DNA from: an uncultured Oceanobacillus sp.
GTDB lineage: Bacteria; Bacillota; Bacilli; Bacillales; Amphibacillaceae
Assembly (NCBI GenBank): GCA_938004015.1
Contig: CALKWU010000006.1
Span: 24,328-88,327, forward strand
Length of the DNA: 64,000 nucleotides
Reading direction: 5' to 3'
The position numbers and the translations under genes are program-made. The notes beneath the pieces are model-generated. The model made no database searches, had not been told where the DNA came from, and saw only the letters and a list, made by a program, of their open reading frames with translations. Shown here in pieces: positions 40,224-50,532 of this stretch; the stretch's first letter is position 1, and every line of letters begins with the position of its first letter.

Positions 40224-41885
40224 ATGGTGGCTATACATAAGCTGGATGGAAGTCAATTGACGCAAATGATCCTATCCGGTGCACATCATTTGGCGAATAA
40301 TGCGGAAAAAATCGATTCGCTGAATGTTTTCCCGGTACCGGACGGGGATACAGGTACAAATATGAATCTGTCCATGACTTCAGGAGTTCAAGAAGTGAAA
40401 CGGATCCATTCCGATGATGCTTCGGAAGTCGCAAACGCCCTGGCAAAAGGGTTATTGATGGGGGCGAGGGGAAACTCCGGCGTCATTTTGTCGCAAATTT
40501 TCCGTGGTTTTGCAAAAGGTACGGAGAAAAAGGAAACTCTCAATGCGAAAGATTTTGCCCAAGCTTTTGAAGCTGGTGTATCCGCTGCTTATAAAGCAGT
40601 GATGAAACCTGTCGAAGGAACGATTCTTACAGTTGCGAAGGATGCTGCGAAAGTCGCTGTGGAAGAAGCGAAAGCGGAAGATGACATCATCGTTTTGATG
40701 GAAAAGATTTTGCTCGAAGCAAAAGCGTCTTTGAAACGGACACCGGATTTATTGCCGGTATTGAAAGAAGTGGGTGTCGTCGACTCAGGTGGACAAGGTC
40801 TTGTGACGATTTATGAAGGATTCCTTGCTGCGCTGAAAGGTGAAAAACTTCCGGAAGATCCGATTGTCGAAATGGAAGACTTGGTGAACGCAGAGCATCA
40901 TAAAATCACCCAAGACTTTATGGATACATCCGAAATCGTCTACGGTTACTGTACGGAATTCATGGTGAAATTCGAGCAAGATAAATTGCAAGAAAAGCCG
41001 TATGATGAAGAAGAGTTCCGAGGGGCACTCAGCGAATTGGGAGATTCGCTGCTCGTCATTTCCGATGATGAAGTCGTCAAAGTCCACGTCCATTCGGAAA
41101 GACCGGGTGATTGTTTGACCCTTGGTCAACAATACGGAAGCTTGATCGACATAAAAATTGAAAATATGCGTGAACAGCACAGTGCGATCGTCAATCAAAA
41201 AGAAGAAATAGAAAAACCACAAGAGAAAGCGAAGTATGGCATCGTGACGGTTGCCATGGGTAATGGTTTGAAAACGCTCTTTGAAAGTTTAGGCGTGACG
41301 GTCGTCATTGAAGGCGGACAAACGATGAATCCGAGCACGCAAGATATTGCTGAAGCGATTCAAAAAGCGAATGCGGAAAATGTCATCGTGTTGCCGAACA
41401 ATAAAAATATCCAAATGGCCGCAGAACAGGCGGCAGAACTGGCCGATGCCAATGTTGCCGTCGTGCCTACCCGTACGATACCTCAAGGGATCAGCGCTTT
41501 ACTGGAATACGATCCGGATGCAGACTTAGAAGACAACAAAGCGGATATGGAAGAGGCGATCCAGGAAGTCAAAACAGGCCAAATCACTTATGCTGTCCGG
41601 GATACGCAAATCGATGGCATCACGATTGAAAAGGATCACTATATGGGACTCAAAGACGGCGATATCGTCGGCTCCCATGAAAACAAGCAAGAAGCTGTGA
41701 AGTTGTTATTGAACGAACTGATTACAGAAGACGATGAAATTTTAACGATTCTATATGGCGAAGATGTGACGGAAGAAGAAGTGGCTGAAATCGAAGCTTT
41801 CGTCGAGGAAAACTTTGCAGACATCGAAATTGAAATCCATAATGGTGAACAACCGATTTATTCATATATCTTTTCTGTGGAATGA
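40224..41885 (+). CDS. fakA: Fatty acid kinase ATP-binding subunit FakA (YloV, DAK2 family)
   Basis: 553 residues. The N-terminal DAK2 ATP-binding domain (VFPVPDGDTGTNMNLSM near 31-47, ARGNSGVILSQIFRG) is followed by a central domain and a C-terminal DegV-like FakB-related domain. With a separate fatty-acid-binding FakB partner, FakA phosphorylates exogenous fatty acids so that PlsX/PlsY can use them. plsX lies about 4.4 kb downstream. The start is ATG 40224 behind AAGGAGGAA, and a clear terminator follows. Confidence 0.93.
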   Translation: MVAIHKLDGSQLTQMILSGAHHLANNAEKIDSLNVFPVPDGDTGTNMNLSMTSGVQEVKRIHSDDASEVANALAKGLLMGARGNSGVILSQIFRGFAKGTEKKETLNAKDFAQAFEAGVSAAYKAVMKPVEGTILTVAKDAAKVAVEEAKAEDDIIVLMEKILLEAKASLKRTPDLLPVLKEVGVVDSGGQGLVTIYEGFLAALKGEKLPEDPIVEMEDLVNAEHHKITQDFMDTSEIVYGYCTEFMVKFEQDKLQEKPYDEEEFRGALSELGDSLLVISDDEVVKVHVHSERPGDCLTLGQQYGSLIDIKIENMREQHSAIVNQKEEIEKPQEKAKYGIVTVAMGNGLKTLFESLGVTVVIEGGQTMNPSTQDIAEAIQKANAENVIVLPNNKNIQMAAEQAAELADANVAVVPTRTIPQGISALLEYDPDADLEDNKADMEEAIQEVKTGQITYAVRDTQIDGITIEKDHYMGLKDGDIVGSHENKQEAVKLLLNELITEDDEILTILYGEDVTEEEVAEIEAFVEENFADIEIEIHNGEQPIYSYIFSVE

Positions 41886-41889
41886 AAGG

Positions 41890-41928
41890 AACCGCATCAA
41901 CCGATATCATAGGCTGATGCGGTTTTTT
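41890..41928 (+). terminator. Terminator after fakA
   Basis: ACCGCATCA (41891-41899) pairs with TGATGCGGT (41915-41923), and the T run reaches 41928. Confidence 0.88.
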
Positions 41929-42040
41929 CGATTGGAATGGATTTTTGCAAGCCTTCCTTGTGTAAATGGATGAGCACATCCTAGGCATTTTTGATATACT
42001 TGAATCATATTAAAGCTAGTCTTGGAAAGGCGGTGTAGCG

Positions 42041-42703
42041 ATGAAATACAACTCTGTATTTGACATTATCGGTCCGGTCATGGTCGGTCCTTCCAGTTCG
42101 CATACGGCTGGTGCAGCTCGTATCGGTTTTGCAGCCCGGACTCTATTTGGAAAGCAACCGACTTGGGCGAAAATTTATTTATACGAATCTTTTGCGAAAA
42201 CATATCGCGGTCATGGGACAGATTTTGCTTTAGCAGGTGGTTTGCTTGGATTCCAAACCGACGACAAACGAATGAGGAATGCCCTGCAAATTGCAAAAGA
42301 ACAAGGATTGACGATTGAATTCATTGAAGACAATTCAGGAGTTGAACACCCGAATACAGCGAGACTAGTGATCGGTGATGAAAAAGATCAGTTGGAATTA
42401 GTCGGCATCTCCATCGGTGGAGGGAAAGTGGAAATTATCGAGTTGAATGGATTCCGATTGCGCTTGTCCGGAAATCATCCGGCAATTTTGGTCATGCATA
42501 ATGATCGGTACGGTGCCATCGCTTCGGTGACGAAAATATTAGCGAAGCATAAAATCAATATCGGTCATATGGAAGTCAACCGGAAAGATGTCGGAAAAGA
42601 AGCATTGATGGTCATTGAAACGGATCAAAATGTCAATGACGATATATTGGAAGAGCTGAAATTGCAAGATCACATTATCCATATTTCGAAAATAGAAAGC
42701 TGA
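42041..42703 (+). CDS. sdaAB: L-serine dehydratase, iron-sulfur-dependent, beta subunit
   Basis: Subunit of the two-chain [4Fe-4S] L-serine deaminase that yields pyruvate and ammonia; 220 residues. The N-terminal serine dehydratase beta domain carries IGPVMVGPSSSHTAGAARIG. A C-terminal ACT domain (about 148-220, AILVMHNDRYGAIASVTKIL) is the likely serine-sensing regulatory module. It lies 20 bases before the alpha subunit and has its own start after the fakA terminator, with GGCGGTG as ribosome binding site. Confidence 0.96.
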   Translation: MKYNSVFDIIGPVMVGPSSSHTAGAARIGFAARTLFGKQPTWAKIYLYESFAKTYRGHGTDFALAGGLLGFQTDDKRMRNALQIAKEQGLTIEFIEDNSGVEHPNTARLVIGDEKDQLELVGISIGGGKVEIIELNGFRLRLSGNHPAILVMHNDRYGAIASVTKILAKHKINIGHMEVNRKDVGKEALMVIETDQNVNDDILEELKLQDHIIHISKIES

Positions 42704-42723
42704 AGACGAAAGGAGTGTTAAAT

Positions 42724-43599
42724 ATGTTCCGTACTGTTAAAGAGCTAGTGGAAATTGCAGAAACGAAAGAAATTCCGATTTCGGAAGTGATGATTCTTCA
42801 AGAAATGGAAGTAAAAGATAAAACTCGGGAAGAGCTTTTTTCCGAAATGGAAAAAAATTTGCAAGTGATGGAACAAGCAATTGACCGGGCTTTGCAAGGT
42901 GTGGAATCAGTCACCGGACTTACCGGCGGTGACGCAGTCCGTGTCCAACAATATATGAAAGAGAAAACGCCGTTATCCGGCCCGATTTTACTCGATGCAG
43001 TCAGTAAAGCGATGGGGACGAACGAAGTGAATGCCGCCATGGGAATTATTTGTGCAACCCCAACAGCAGGCAGTGCCGGTTGCGTACCGGGGACTCTGTT
43101 TGCCGTGAAAAATCAACTGAACCCAACTCGAGAACAGATGATCCGCTATTTGTTTACGGCTGGAGCATTTGGCTTTGTCGTGGCGAATAATGCTTTCATT
43201 TCCGGTGCTGCGGGAGGATGCCAAGCAGAAATCGGCTCTGCGGGTGCGATGGCCTCTGCTGCCATTGTCGAGATGGCAGGAGGAACACCACAGCAATCGG
43301 CGGAAGCTTTTGCGATTACGTTGAAAAATATGCTCGGTCTCGTTTGTGATCCGGTTGCTGGTCTAGTGGAAGTTCCTTGCGTGAAGCGGAATGCATTAGG
43401 TTCTTCTCAGGCGATTGTTTCTGCAGATCTCGCCCTTGCTGGTGTGAAAAGTCGCATACCTGCTGATGAAGTGATTGGCGCCATGTACCGGATCGGCCGG
43501 CAAATGCCATCCAGTCTCAGGGAAACAGGTGAAGGCGGGCTGGCAGATACTCCAACAGGAAGACTGTTAAAAGAAAAAATATTCGGCGCATCGGTTTAG
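42724..43599 (+). CDS. sdaAA: L-serine dehydratase, iron-sulfur-dependent, alpha subunit
   Basis: Catalytic chain of 291 residues that holds the [4Fe-4S] cluster used as a Lewis acid to eliminate water from serine. Conserved segments include LTGGDAVRVQQY, GIICATPTAGSAGCVPG (cysteine and substrate loop), GAAGGCQAEIGSAGAMASAA and CDPVAGLVEVPCVKRNA. ATG 42724 lies eight bases after AGGAG; a GTG at 42715 overlaps that site. Partner sdaAB is directly upstream, as in B. subtilis. Confidence 0.96.
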   Translation: MFRTVKELVEIAETKEIPISEVMILQEMEVKDKTREELFSEMEKNLQVMEQAIDRALQGVESVTGLTGGDAVRVQQYMKEKTPLSGPILLDAVSKAMGTNEVNAAMGIICATPTAGSAGCVPGTLFAVKNQLNPTREQMIRYLFTAGAFGFVVANNAFISGAAGGCQAEIGSAGAMASAAIVEMAGGTPQQSAEAFAITLKNMLGLVCDPVAGLVEVPCVKRNALGSSQAIVSADLALAGVKSRIPADEVIGAMYRIGRQMPSSLRETGEGGLADTPTGRLLKEKIFGASV

Positions 43600-43611
43600 A
43601 AAGAGTGATGG

Positions 43612-45648
43612 TTGTTGCTTAAAGAATCAGTTTTGCATGTGAAGGGAATAGGGGAAAAATTTGCAGAAGACTTAGCGGAGATGGATATTTATACGATTGA
43701 AGATTTGCTCCATCATTTGCCGTATAAATACGATGTCATGGAAATCCGACCGCTCAGTGAACTTGTGCATGAAGATAAAGTGACCATTGTGGGAAGGATT
43801 TTATACGAACCTTCCCTCACTTTTTATGGGAGAAAAAAATCCCGACTTGTTTTTACCGTTGAAGTGGAAAACGTTGCCGTCAAAGCGGTCATGTTCAACC
43901 GGGCATTCGCCAAAAAACAGTTGAACCCGGGAGATATCGTGACACTTACGGGCAAATGGGACGCCCATCGTTTACAAATTACGGTGGACAATTATCGGAA
44001 AGGAAAATTGGAATCCTCCAAGAAAATCAATCCGATGTATTCGGTGAAAGGGAATGTGTCGGTCAACCGTTTACGGAAAGTGATTGCCCAGGCATTCAAA
44101 GATTATGGACATGAAATCACGGAAATACTACCGGAATCGTATTTGAAGACGTACAAATTGCCGAATCGACGAGATGCTTTGTACATGCTCCATTTTCCAG
44201 AAAACAGGCTGCAATTGAAACATTCGCAGAGAAGGTACATTTATGAAGAGTTTTTACTTTTCCAGTTGCGGATGCATTTGTTGCGTAAAAGACATCGGGA
44301 AGCGACGAGTGGAAATGAACAAAATTACGACGAAGAAAGAGTGGAAGCCTTTGTCCAGCGTCTGCCTTTTCAACTGACGGATGCGCAAAAGCGGTCATTA
44401 AAAGAAATTTTGTCAGATATGCGATCCCCTTATCGGATGAACCGGTTACTTCAAGGAGATGTCGGTTCTGGTAAAACCGCTGTCGCAGCCATTTGTTTAT
44501 ATGCTTCTGTCACAGCCGGGAAACAAGGTGCCTTGATGGTGCCAACAGAGATTCTTGCAGAACAGCATTACCAATCCTTGCAGGAAATGTTCGGTGATAC
44601 GGCTACGATCCGGCTTCTCACAGGTTCTGTGAAAGCGAAGGAGAGAAAGGAAATCCTTGCAGGGCTGGAAGCGGGAGAAGTCGATCTCATTATTGGGACA
44701 CATGCGCTTATCCAAGATGATGTGAATTTCCGTAAACTAGGACTTGTAATTGTCGATGAGCAGCATCGATTTGGAGTGGAACAAAGACGGGCTTTACGCG
44801 ATAAAGGATTGAATCCGGATGTTTTGTTCATGACGGCAACTCCAATCCCGCGGACGCTTGCGATTACAGCTTTCGGGGATATGGATGTGTCGGTAATCGA
44901 TGAAATGCCTGCGGGAAGGAGAACGGTCGAAACCTATTGGGTGAAGGAAAACATGTTTGAACGGATTTTGAGATTCATCGAAAAACATGTGAACAAAGGG
45001 GAACAAGCATATGTCATCAGTCCGCTCATTGAAGAATCCGATAAATTGGACATCCAAAATGCTGTCGATTTGTACGAGCAATTATGTGACTTTTTCCCGC
45101 CGCAAATTAAGGTTGGTCTAATGCATGGCCGGTTGGCAGCGGAAGAAAAAGAACATGTCATGAAGGAATTTGCCGATAATGAAATCCATGTCCTTGTGTC
45201 GACGACCGTTGTGGAAGTCGGCGTGAACGTACCGAATGCGACGATTATGGTCGTTTATGATGCCGAACGTTTCGGGCTCGCTCAACTTCACCAATTGAGG
45301 GGAAGAGTCGGCAGAGGGGATAAACAAAGTTATTGCATCTTGATTGCCGAGCCGAAAAATGAACTTGGGAAAGAGCGGATGCGGATCATGACGGAAACGA
45401 ACAACGGTTTTGAACTGGCGGAAAGAGATCTGCAACTCCGCGGACCCGGTGATTTTTTCGGAAAGAAACAGAGCGGGATTCCGGAATTCAAAGTGGCGGA
45501 CATGGTCCACGATTATCGTGCATTGGAAACGGCGAGAAAAGATGCGGCTTATATCGTGGACAATGATTTGCTCGTCAACGATCGTGAATATGAGAACCTT
45601 TACCGATTACTGGAAAATGATCCGGCTTTACAAACAAAGCTTGATTAA
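43612..45648 (+). CDS. recG: ATP-dependent DNA helicase RecG
   Basis: Branch-migrating helicase of 678 residues that reverses forks and processes recombination intermediates. It has an N-terminal wedge with an OB fold (about 55-150) and Walker [15 protein letters not shown] (about 279-292). [12 protein letters not shown]alker B follows, then [20 protein letters not shown] and the C-terminal [15 protein letters not shown]. Translation probably starts at one of two adjacent TTG codons (43612, 43615) after AAAGAGTGAT; no ATG is in frame nearby. It follows sdaAA by 12 bases. Confidence 0.96.
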   Translation: MLLKESVLHVKGIGEKFAEDLAEMDIYTIEDLLHHLPYKYDVMEIRPLSELVHEDKVTIVGRILYEPSLTFYGRKKSRLVFTVEVENVAVKAVMFNRAFAKKQLNPGDIVTLTGKWDAHRLQITVDNYRKGKLESSKKINPMYSVKGNVSVNRLRKVIAQAFKDYGHEITEILPESYLKTYKLPNRRDALYMLHFPENRLQLKHSQRRYIYEEFLLFQLRMHLLRKRHREATSGNEQNYDEERVEAFVQRLPFQLTDAQKRSLKEILSDMRSPYRMNRLLQGDVGSGKTAVAAICLYASVTAGKQGALMVPTEILAEQHYQSLQEMFGDTATIRLLTGSVKAKERKEILAGLEAGEVDLIIGTHALIQDDVNFRKLGLVIVDEQHRFGVEQRRALRDKGLNPDVLFMTATPIPRTLAITAFGDMDVSVIDEMPAGRRTVETYWVKENMFERILRFIEKHVNKGEQAYVISPLIEESDKLDIQNAVDLYEQLCDFFPPQIKVGLMHGRLAAEEKEHVMKEFADNEIHVLVSTTVVEVGVNVPNATIMVVYDAERFGLAQLHQLRGRVGRGDKQSYCILIAEPKNELGKERMRIMTETNNGFELAERDLQLRGPGDFFGKKQSGIPEFKVADMVHDYRALETARKDAAYIVDNDLLVNDREYENLYRLLENDPALQTKLD

Positions 45649-45692
45649 AACTATCAAATACGAATTATGGCTTGCATAAATGTTTTACGTAT

Positions 45693-45721
45693 TATAATAT
45701 ACTGTTAGTACCAAGTCATAA
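45693..45721 (+). promoter_or_regulatory. fapR promoter -10 with overlapping FapR operator
   Basis: A TATAAT (45693-45698) is followed at 45705-45721 by TTAGTACCAAGTCATAA, a close match to the FapR box TTAGTACCTAGTCTTAA. The -35 is unclear; TTGCAT at 45672 would give a short 15-base spacer. FapR should repress here until malonyl-CoA releases it, which makes the lipid operon autoregulated. Confidence 0.85.
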
Positions 45722-45749
45722 AACCATGGTGAATAGGGAACGGTGCGTC

Positions 45750-46310
45750 ATGAGGAAACCAAAATTGGAAAGGCAAAAGCTTTTGAAAGAAAAAATCGAA
45801 GAAGTTCCGTTCATAACTGATGAACAATTGGCGAATGAATTCGATGTGAGTATCCAGACGATCCGACTTGATCGGATGGAACTTGGTATACCGGAAATGC
45901 GTGAACGGATCAAATCAGTCGCAAAAGATCAATGGAAAGAAACGGTACGGGCGTTAAGGATCGATGAAGTGATTGGGGAAATCATCGATTTGGAACTTGA
46001 TCGCCGTGCGATTTCCATTTTAGATATTACGGAGGAACTCGTTTTTTCCAGAAATAAAATAGCGAGAGGACATCATCTATTCGCCCAAGCGAATTCTTTG
46101 GCAGTCGCTGTCATCAACGATGAACTGGCATTGACTGCCAAGGCGGACATCACCTTCACCCGTCAAGTGAAGGCTGGTGAACGTGTCATTGCGAAAGCGA
46201 ATGTCGTTGGAAAAAATGAAAAAGGCTTGACCGTCGTGAAAGTGAAAAGTTACGTGGATCAGGAAGTCGTTTTCACTGGAACGTTTCAAATGTATCAATC
46301 CAATGAATAG
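45750..46310 (+). CDS. fapR: Fatty acid and phospholipid biosynthesis repressor FapR
   Basis: Malonyl-CoA-responsive repressor of 186 residues. The N-terminal HTH of DeoR-like type is at about 18-45 ([20 protein letters not shown]), a linker helix follows, and a hot-dog fold effector domain binds malonyl-CoA ([33 protein letters not shown]). ATG 45750 matches the family start; the frame opens at 45672 but that part runs through the operator. It is the first gene of fapR-plsX-fabD-fabG-acpP. Confidence 0.96.
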   Translation: MRKPKLERQKLLKEKIEEVPFITDEQLANEFDVSIQTIRLDRMELGIPEMRERIKSVAKDQWKETVRALRIDEVIGEIIDLELDRRAISILDITEELVFSRNKIARGHHLFAQANSLAVAVINDELALTAKADITFTRQVKAGERVIAKANVVGKNEKGLTVVKVKSYVDQEVVFTGTFQMYQSNE

Positions 46311-46326
46311 ACAGGAGTTAATGAAT

Positions 46327-47322
46327 ATGAAACTAGCAATTGATGCAATGGGTGGGGATCACGCACCAAAGGCGATTGTCGAAGGAGCGATGGATGCTGT
46401 GCGTGAGTTCAGTGACTTGTCCATCACCCTGGTTGGGAACGAGGAGAAAATCAAACCGTTTTTGACCGATTCTACAAACATTACAATTTTACATACAGAA
46501 GAAGTCATTACGGGAGAAGATGAACCGGTACGTGCCGTTCGTCGTAAAAAGAATGCTTCTCTCGTTTTGATGGCAAAAGAAGTGAAAGAAGGGAGAGCGG
46601 ATGCTTGTATTTCCGCCGGCAACACAGGAGCGTTGATGAGCGCCGGATTGTTCGTCGTCGGGCGGATTCCGGGGATTTCCCGTCCTGCTTTAAGTCCGAC
46701 ATTGCCGACGATTGACGAAAAAGGATTTTTATTCCTCGATGTCGGTGCCAACGTTGAAGCAAAACCGACCCATCTTTTACATTACGGGATCATGGGCTCG
46801 ATTTATGCTGAAAAAGTGAGAGGCATCAAAAATCCTACGGTCGGTTTATTGAATGTCGGAACCGAAGATGCGAAAGGGGATGAATTGACGAAAAAAGCGT
46901 TTGAACTTCTCGAACAAGCGCCAATCCATTTCATTGGAAACGTGGAAGCGAGAGACTTGTTCGATCATGTGGCAGATGTCGTCGTGACAGACGGTTTCAG
47001 CGGAAATGTCGCTTTGAAAACAATTGAGGGCACAGCACAGACGGTTTTTAAATTGTTGAAAGAAACCTTGACGTCATCACTTAAAACGAAATTGGCTGCA
47101 GGACTCGTGAAAAATGACCTCAAGAATCTGAGCAAACGGTTGGACTATTCCGAGTATGGAGGTGCCGGGCTTTTCGGATTGAAGGCACCGGTCATCAAAG
47201 CACACGGCTCATCCAATCGTAGGGCGATTTTGAATGCCATCCGTCAAGCAAAGCATATGGTCGAACATGATGTGACGGAAACGATCAGAAAAACGATTGA
47301 ATCGATGGATATAGAGGAGTGA
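46327..47322 (+). CDS. plsX: Phosphate acyltransferase PlsX
   Basis: Converts acyl-ACP and phosphate to acyl phosphate, the acyl donor for PlsY in membrane lipid synthesis; 331 residues. The N-terminus [20 protein letters not shown] is diagnostic, with [25 protein letters not shown] and [18 protein letters not shown] 46327 sits nine bases after AGGAG; ATG codons at 46321 and 46303 are too close to or upstream of that site. It is controlled by FapR and is a peripheral membrane protein. Confidence 0.97.
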   Translation: MKLAIDAMGGDHAPKAIVEGAMDAVREFSDLSITLVGNEEKIKPFLTDSTNITILHTEEVITGEDEPVRAVRRKKNASLVLMAKEVKEGRADACISAGNTGALMSAGLFVVGRIPGISRPALSPTLPTIDEKGFLFLDVGANVEAKPTHLLHYGIMGSIYAEKVRGIKNPTVGLLNVGTEDAKGDELTKKAFELLEQAPIHFIGNVEARDLFDHVADVVVTDGFSGNVALKTIEGTAQTVFKLLKETLTSSLKTKLAAGLVKNDLKNLSKRLDYSEYGGAGLFGLKAPVIKAHGSSNRRAILNAIRQAKHMVEHDVTETIRKTIESMDIEE

Positions 47323-47327
47323 AGGGG

Positions 47328-48260
47328 ATGAAAAGAGTAGCCTTCATGTTTCCCGGCCAAGGCTCGCAAACGGTTGGGATGGGGAAAGAATTTTATGATA
47401 CTTTTCCGGAAGCTAAGGAGCTTTTCGAACAAGCGAATGAATTGTTGGATAAAGATATGAAAACGATCATGTTTTCCGGTCCACAAGAAACATTGACGGA
47501 AACGGAAAATGCCCAGCCTGCATTATTGCTTACTAGCATCGCCATCGAGCGGATTTTGAAGAAAGAAGGGATCACACCGGTCATGACAGTCGGCCATAGT
47601 CTTGGTGAATACAGTGCCTTAGTGTCTGCCGGTTCCCTTTCCTATGAGGATGCATTGCCGCTTGTTGTGATTCGCGGGTGTTTGATGGAGCAAGCGTTTC
47701 CGAAGGGGCAAGGAACGATGGCGGCTGTACTCGGTTTATCGGCTTCTGAAATCGAAGAGGTTTTAGCGGGAATCACCGAGGAAGTCGTTGATTTGGCTAA
47801 TCTCAATTGTCCCGGACAAATCGTCATTTCCGGTTCACGGGCTGGCGTGGACATTGCTACCGAACAATTGAAAGAAAAAGGGGCAAAACGTATCATTCCA
47901 CTAAATGTTAGTGGACCGTTCCATTCACGGTTGATGAAAGCGGCCAACGAAGAATTTGCAGGTTATTTGGAAAAAATAGAGATCAGAGATGCGGAAATCC
48001 CCGTTTATGCGAATGTTTCTGCTTCCCCGGTGACGGATAAGCAGGAAATAAAAGAATTGTTGATTAAGCAACTGTATTCTCCGGTCCGGTTTGAAGAGTC
48101 AATCCGCAATATGATGGAAGAGGATGTCGATGCTTTTGTCGAAGTCGGAAATGGAAAAGTGCTGAGCGGTCTTTTACGGAAAATTGATCGGAAGATGAAA
48201 ACTTTTGCCGTACAAGATGTAGAATCATTAAACGAATTTGTTTCATGGTATAAGGGGTGA
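47328..48260 (+). CDS. fabD: Malonyl-CoA:ACP transacylase FabD
   Basis: Loads malonyl groups onto acyl carrier protein for fatty acid elongation; 310 residues. The nucleophile is Ser91 in [11 protein letters not shown], with FPGQGSQ at 8-14, Gln-containing ENAQPALL at 60-67 and the catalytic His in [11 protein letters not shown] near 200. ATG 47328 is eight bases after AGGAG; a GTG at 47319 overlapping the plsX stop lies within that site. It is in the FapR regulon. Confidence 0.97.
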   Translation: MKRVAFMFPGQGSQTVGMGKEFYDTFPEAKELFEQANELLDKDMKTIMFSGPQETLTETENAQPALLLTSIAIERILKKEGITPVMTVGHSLGEYSALVSAGSLSYEDALPLVVIRGCLMEQAFPKGQGTMAAVLGLSASEIEEVLAGITEEVVDLANLNCPGQIVISGSRAGVDIATEQLKEKGAKRIIPLNVSGPFHSRLMKAANEEFAGYLEKIEIRDAEIPVYANVSASPVTDKQEIKELLIKQLYSPVRFEESIRNMMEEDVDAFVEVGNGKVLSGLLRKIDRKMKTFAVQDVESLNEFVSWYKG

Positions 48261-48267
48261 GAGTTAT

Positions 48268-49008
48268 ATGTTGAAAGGAAAACACGCACTCGTCACAGGT
48301 GCGTCGAGAGGAATCGGCAGGACGATCGCTTTGGAGTTTGCCAAACATGGTGCAAATGTCGCCGTGAACTATGCTGGAAGTGAAGATAAAGCGAAAGAAG
48401 TCGTGGAAGAAATCAAACAATATGGTGTCGAAGCATTTCCGATCCAAGCAGATGTGTCGGATGAAGCCAGTGTGAAAAAAATGGTCAAAGAAGTGATTGG
48501 AACCTTTGGCGGTTTGGATATACTCGTGAATAACGCTGGAATAAATAGAGATAATTTATTAATGCGTATGAAAGAAGAGGAATTCGACGAAGTCATCAAC
48601 ATCAATTTGAAAGGTGTGTTCCTCTGTACGAAAGCTGTGACGAGACAAATGATGAAACAACGTGGCGGCCGGATCATCAACGTCGCATCCATCGTCGGTG
48701 TTGCCGGAAACCCTGGACAAGCCAATTATGTCGCGGCGAAAGCAGGGGTAATCGGCCTGACAAAAACGACAGCAAAAGAATTGGCGTCTCGCAATATTTT
48801 AGTCAATGCCGTAGCACCTGGTTTCATTACGACGGACATGACTGATGCCTTGACGGATGAGCAAAAAGAAGCGATGTTGGAAATGATTCCTCTTGCCAGA
48901 TTCGGTGAACCGGAGGATGTCGCAAAAGTTGTCCGTTTTCTGGCGTCGGAGGATGCGGCCTATTTGACTGGACAAACGATCCATATCGATGGCGGTATGG
49001 TCATGTAG
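48268..49008 (+). CDS. fabG: 3-oxoacyl-ACP reductase FabG
   Basis: NADPH-dependent short-chain dehydrogenase of 246 residues that performs the first reduction in each round of fatty acid elongation. The cofactor-binding GASRGIGR is at 11-18 and NNAG at 88-91. The catalytic set is Asn in NINLKG (about 112), Ser141 in NVASIVG, and Tyr154 and Lys158 in YVAAK. The length equals that of B. subtilis FabG. ATG 48268 was chosen; the extension back to 48238 overlaps fabD. Confidence 0.97.
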   Translation: MLKGKHALVTGASRGIGRTIALEFAKHGANVAVNYAGSEDKAKEVVEEIKQYGVEAFPIQADVSDEASVKKMVKEVIGTFGGLDILVNNAGINRDNLLMRMKEEEFDEVININLKGVFLCTKAVTRQMMKQRGGRIINVASIVGVAGNPGQANYVAAKAGVIGLTKTTAKELASRNILVNAVAPGFITTDMTDALTDEQKEAMLEMIPLARFGEPEDVAKVVRFLASEDAAYLTGQTIHIDGGMVM

Positions 49009-49040
49009 TAATCCAAAACCTTTGAAGGGAGGTGAGTGGG

Positions 49041-49280
49041 ATGTCAGACGTATTTGAACGAGTGAAAGCTATCATTGTCGATAATCTCGATGTCGAAGAA
49101 GATAAAGTGACATTGGACGCTTCCTTCCGCGATGACTTGGAAGCTGATTCTCTTGATGTTGTTGAACTTGTCATGGAACTTGAAGATGAATTCGACATGG
49201 AGATTGCGGATGAAGAAGCTGAAAAAATCAATACGGTCGGTGACGCTGTCGATTATATCAACAGCGTTTCAGAAAAATAA
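49041..49280 (+). CDS. acpP: Acyl carrier protein
   Basis: Acidic four-helix protein of 79 residues that carries growing acyl chains on a 4'-phosphopantetheine attached to Ser37 in the DSLD motif ([17 protein letters not shown]). ATG 49041 follows a strong GGGAGGTGAG; a GTG at 49032 lies in the site. It is very likely expressed from the FapR-controlled operon, with a hairpin directly downstream that may limit read-through into rnc. Confidence 0.98.
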   Translation: MSDVFERVKAIIVDNLDVEEDKVTLDASFRDDLEADSLDVVELVMELEDEFDMEIADEEAEKINTVGDAVDYINSVSEK

Positions 49281-49283
49281 AAC

Positions 49284-49321
49284 GAAAGTCTCGCATATCC
49301 CGCGGGACTTTCATATATTTT
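49284..49321 (+). terminator. Hairpin with T tract between acpP and rnc
   Basis: GAAAGTC (49284-49290) pairs with GACTTTC (49306-49312), with additional C-G pairs inside and an AT-rich, T-rich tail to about 49324. The rnc ribosome binding site (ATGAGGTGA) begins immediately after it, so this is either a terminator that lowers rnc expression or an RNA processing site. Confidence 0.68.
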
Positions 49322-49338
49322 TTTATGAGGTGAACCGA

Positions 49339-50037
49339 ATGGATGTAAATGAATTGGAAGAACAATTGGATATCCGGTTCCATGACAAAGGCTTGCTCAT
49401 TCAAGCTTTCACCCATTCATCTTATGCGAATGAATACCGTCATGCCGATTTCAAAGATAATGAAAGATTGGAGTTCCTCGGTGATGCCGTGTTGGAACTA
49501 GCTGTTTCCGAATACTTGTTTTCGACTTACAAAGATGTCCCAGAAGGCCATCTGACCAAATTGCGGGCACAAATCGTCTGTGAACCGTCCCTTTGCCATT
49601 TTGCGAAAAAATTGAATTTCGGAGATTTTTTACGTTTAGGGAAGGGTGAAGAACAGTCTGGCGGTAGAGAACGTCCGGCGATTTTGGCGGATTGCTTTGA
49701 AGCTTTTCTCGGTGCATTATATATCGACAAAGGTTTGGATGATGTGAATAAATTTCTTGAAACATATGTTTTTCCACACATTCAAGTCGGTGCTTTTTCG
49801 CATGGGATGGATTACAAAAGCAAATTGCAGGAACTTGTGCAAAAGAAAAAAAATCATCAAATTACGTATGAAGTCATTGGTGAATTCGGGCCATCCCATC
49901 ACAAAGAATTCCATGTCCAAGTGACTGTCAATGGGAAACCTTTAGGTCAAGGAATCGGCCATTCAAAAAAAGAAGCGGAACAACATGCGGCAAAAATCGC
50001 CTTGGACCAATTGAAAAAACAAAATGAGCGCACTTGA
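49339..50037 (+). CDS. rnc: Ribonuclease III
   Basis: Double-strand RNA endonuclease of 232 residues that processes rRNA precursors and small structured RNAs. The catalytic signature [14 protein letters not shown] (41-54) carries metal-binding Glu45 and Asp49. A C-terminal double-stranded RNA-binding domain (about 160-230) ends with [21 protein letters not shown] 49339 follows GAGGTGA. The open frame runs back to 49132, but that part is out-of-frame acpP sequence and is not rnc. Confidence 0.97.
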   Translation: MDVNELEEQLDIRFHDKGLLIQAFTHSSYANEYRHADFKDNERLEFLGDAVLELAVSEYLFSTYKDVPEGHLTKLRAQIVCEPSLCHFAKKLNFGDFLRLGKGEEQSGGRERPAILADCFEAFLGALYIDKGLDDVNKFLETYVFPHIQVGAFSHGMDYKSKLQELVQKKKNHQITYEVIGEFGPSHHKEFHVQVTVNGKPLGQGIGHSKKEAEQHAAKIALDQLKKQNERT

Positions 50038-50049
50038 TTCCGAAGGTGG

Positions 50050-50095
50050 AAAAATCCGAACAAAGATGACGTCACGCCTGTTTGTTCGGATTTTT
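50050..50095. terminator. Bidirectional terminator between rnc and the UPF0435 gene
   Basis: A 15-bp perfect stem, AAAAATCCGAACAAA at 50050-50064 and TTTGTTCGGATTTTT at 50081-50095, with A-rich and T-rich ends suited to both strands of a convergent pair. The ATCCGAACA arm resembles the arms of elements A and C. Confidence 0.9.
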
Positions 50096-50105
50096 GGCTT
50101 CAAGT

Positions 50106-50330
50106 TCATTTTTTTCGGATGGTGGCCAATTCATCGACGAAGGCTTGTGCTTCCATCGCTGAGAGTCCCTTTTTTTCAATCACCATTTGATGCAATTGTT
50201 TCAGTTCATCAAATTTATTCAAATCATAGTCCTCTACATCGAACAACCCTCGATTGGCGACATTCAAATGGTCGGCCAATTCATTCAGCATCAATGCCAA
50301 GTTTTCTTTATTCGCTTCCGAATGTTTCAT
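50106..50330 (-). CDS. UPF0435 (DUF1128) family protein, YfkK-like
   Basis: Small cytoplasmic protein of 74 residues, charged and predicted mostly helical, matching the UPF0435 family by its overall pattern (ENLALMLNELADHLNVANRG, DYDLNKFDELKQLHQMV and the ending VDELATIRKK). The function is unknown; B. subtilis YfkK is the relative I recall. It is on the opposite strand between rnc and smc, where B. subtilis has no gene, and convergent with rnc across a shared terminator. GAGGGG lies upstream of the ATG at 50330. Confidence 0.82.
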   Translation of the reverse strand: MKHSEANKENLALMLNELADHLNVANRGLFDVEDYDLNKFDELKQLHQMVIEKKGLSAMEAQAFVDELATIRKK

Positions 50331-50532
50331 GATACCCCTCCATAACAGGAAAATATAAAATTAAATATACCAATCTGTATAGCAAGATGCAAATGAAAAT
50401 CCAAAATACTTGCGGATGTGTTGAAAAATCAATGCCAGGACTTCTTTTGCCCATTGTATTATGATAAAATGAATGAGTTGATAAACCTATCTTGACAATG
50501 TTTTTCATTGTTTCATAAATAGGAGAATGGTT

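Noticed and set aside
49132..49338. Extended N-terminus for rnc
   Set aside because: This part is an alternative frame of acpP plus the intergenic hairpin. The RNase III domain starts at the ATG at 49339 with a good ribosome binding site.
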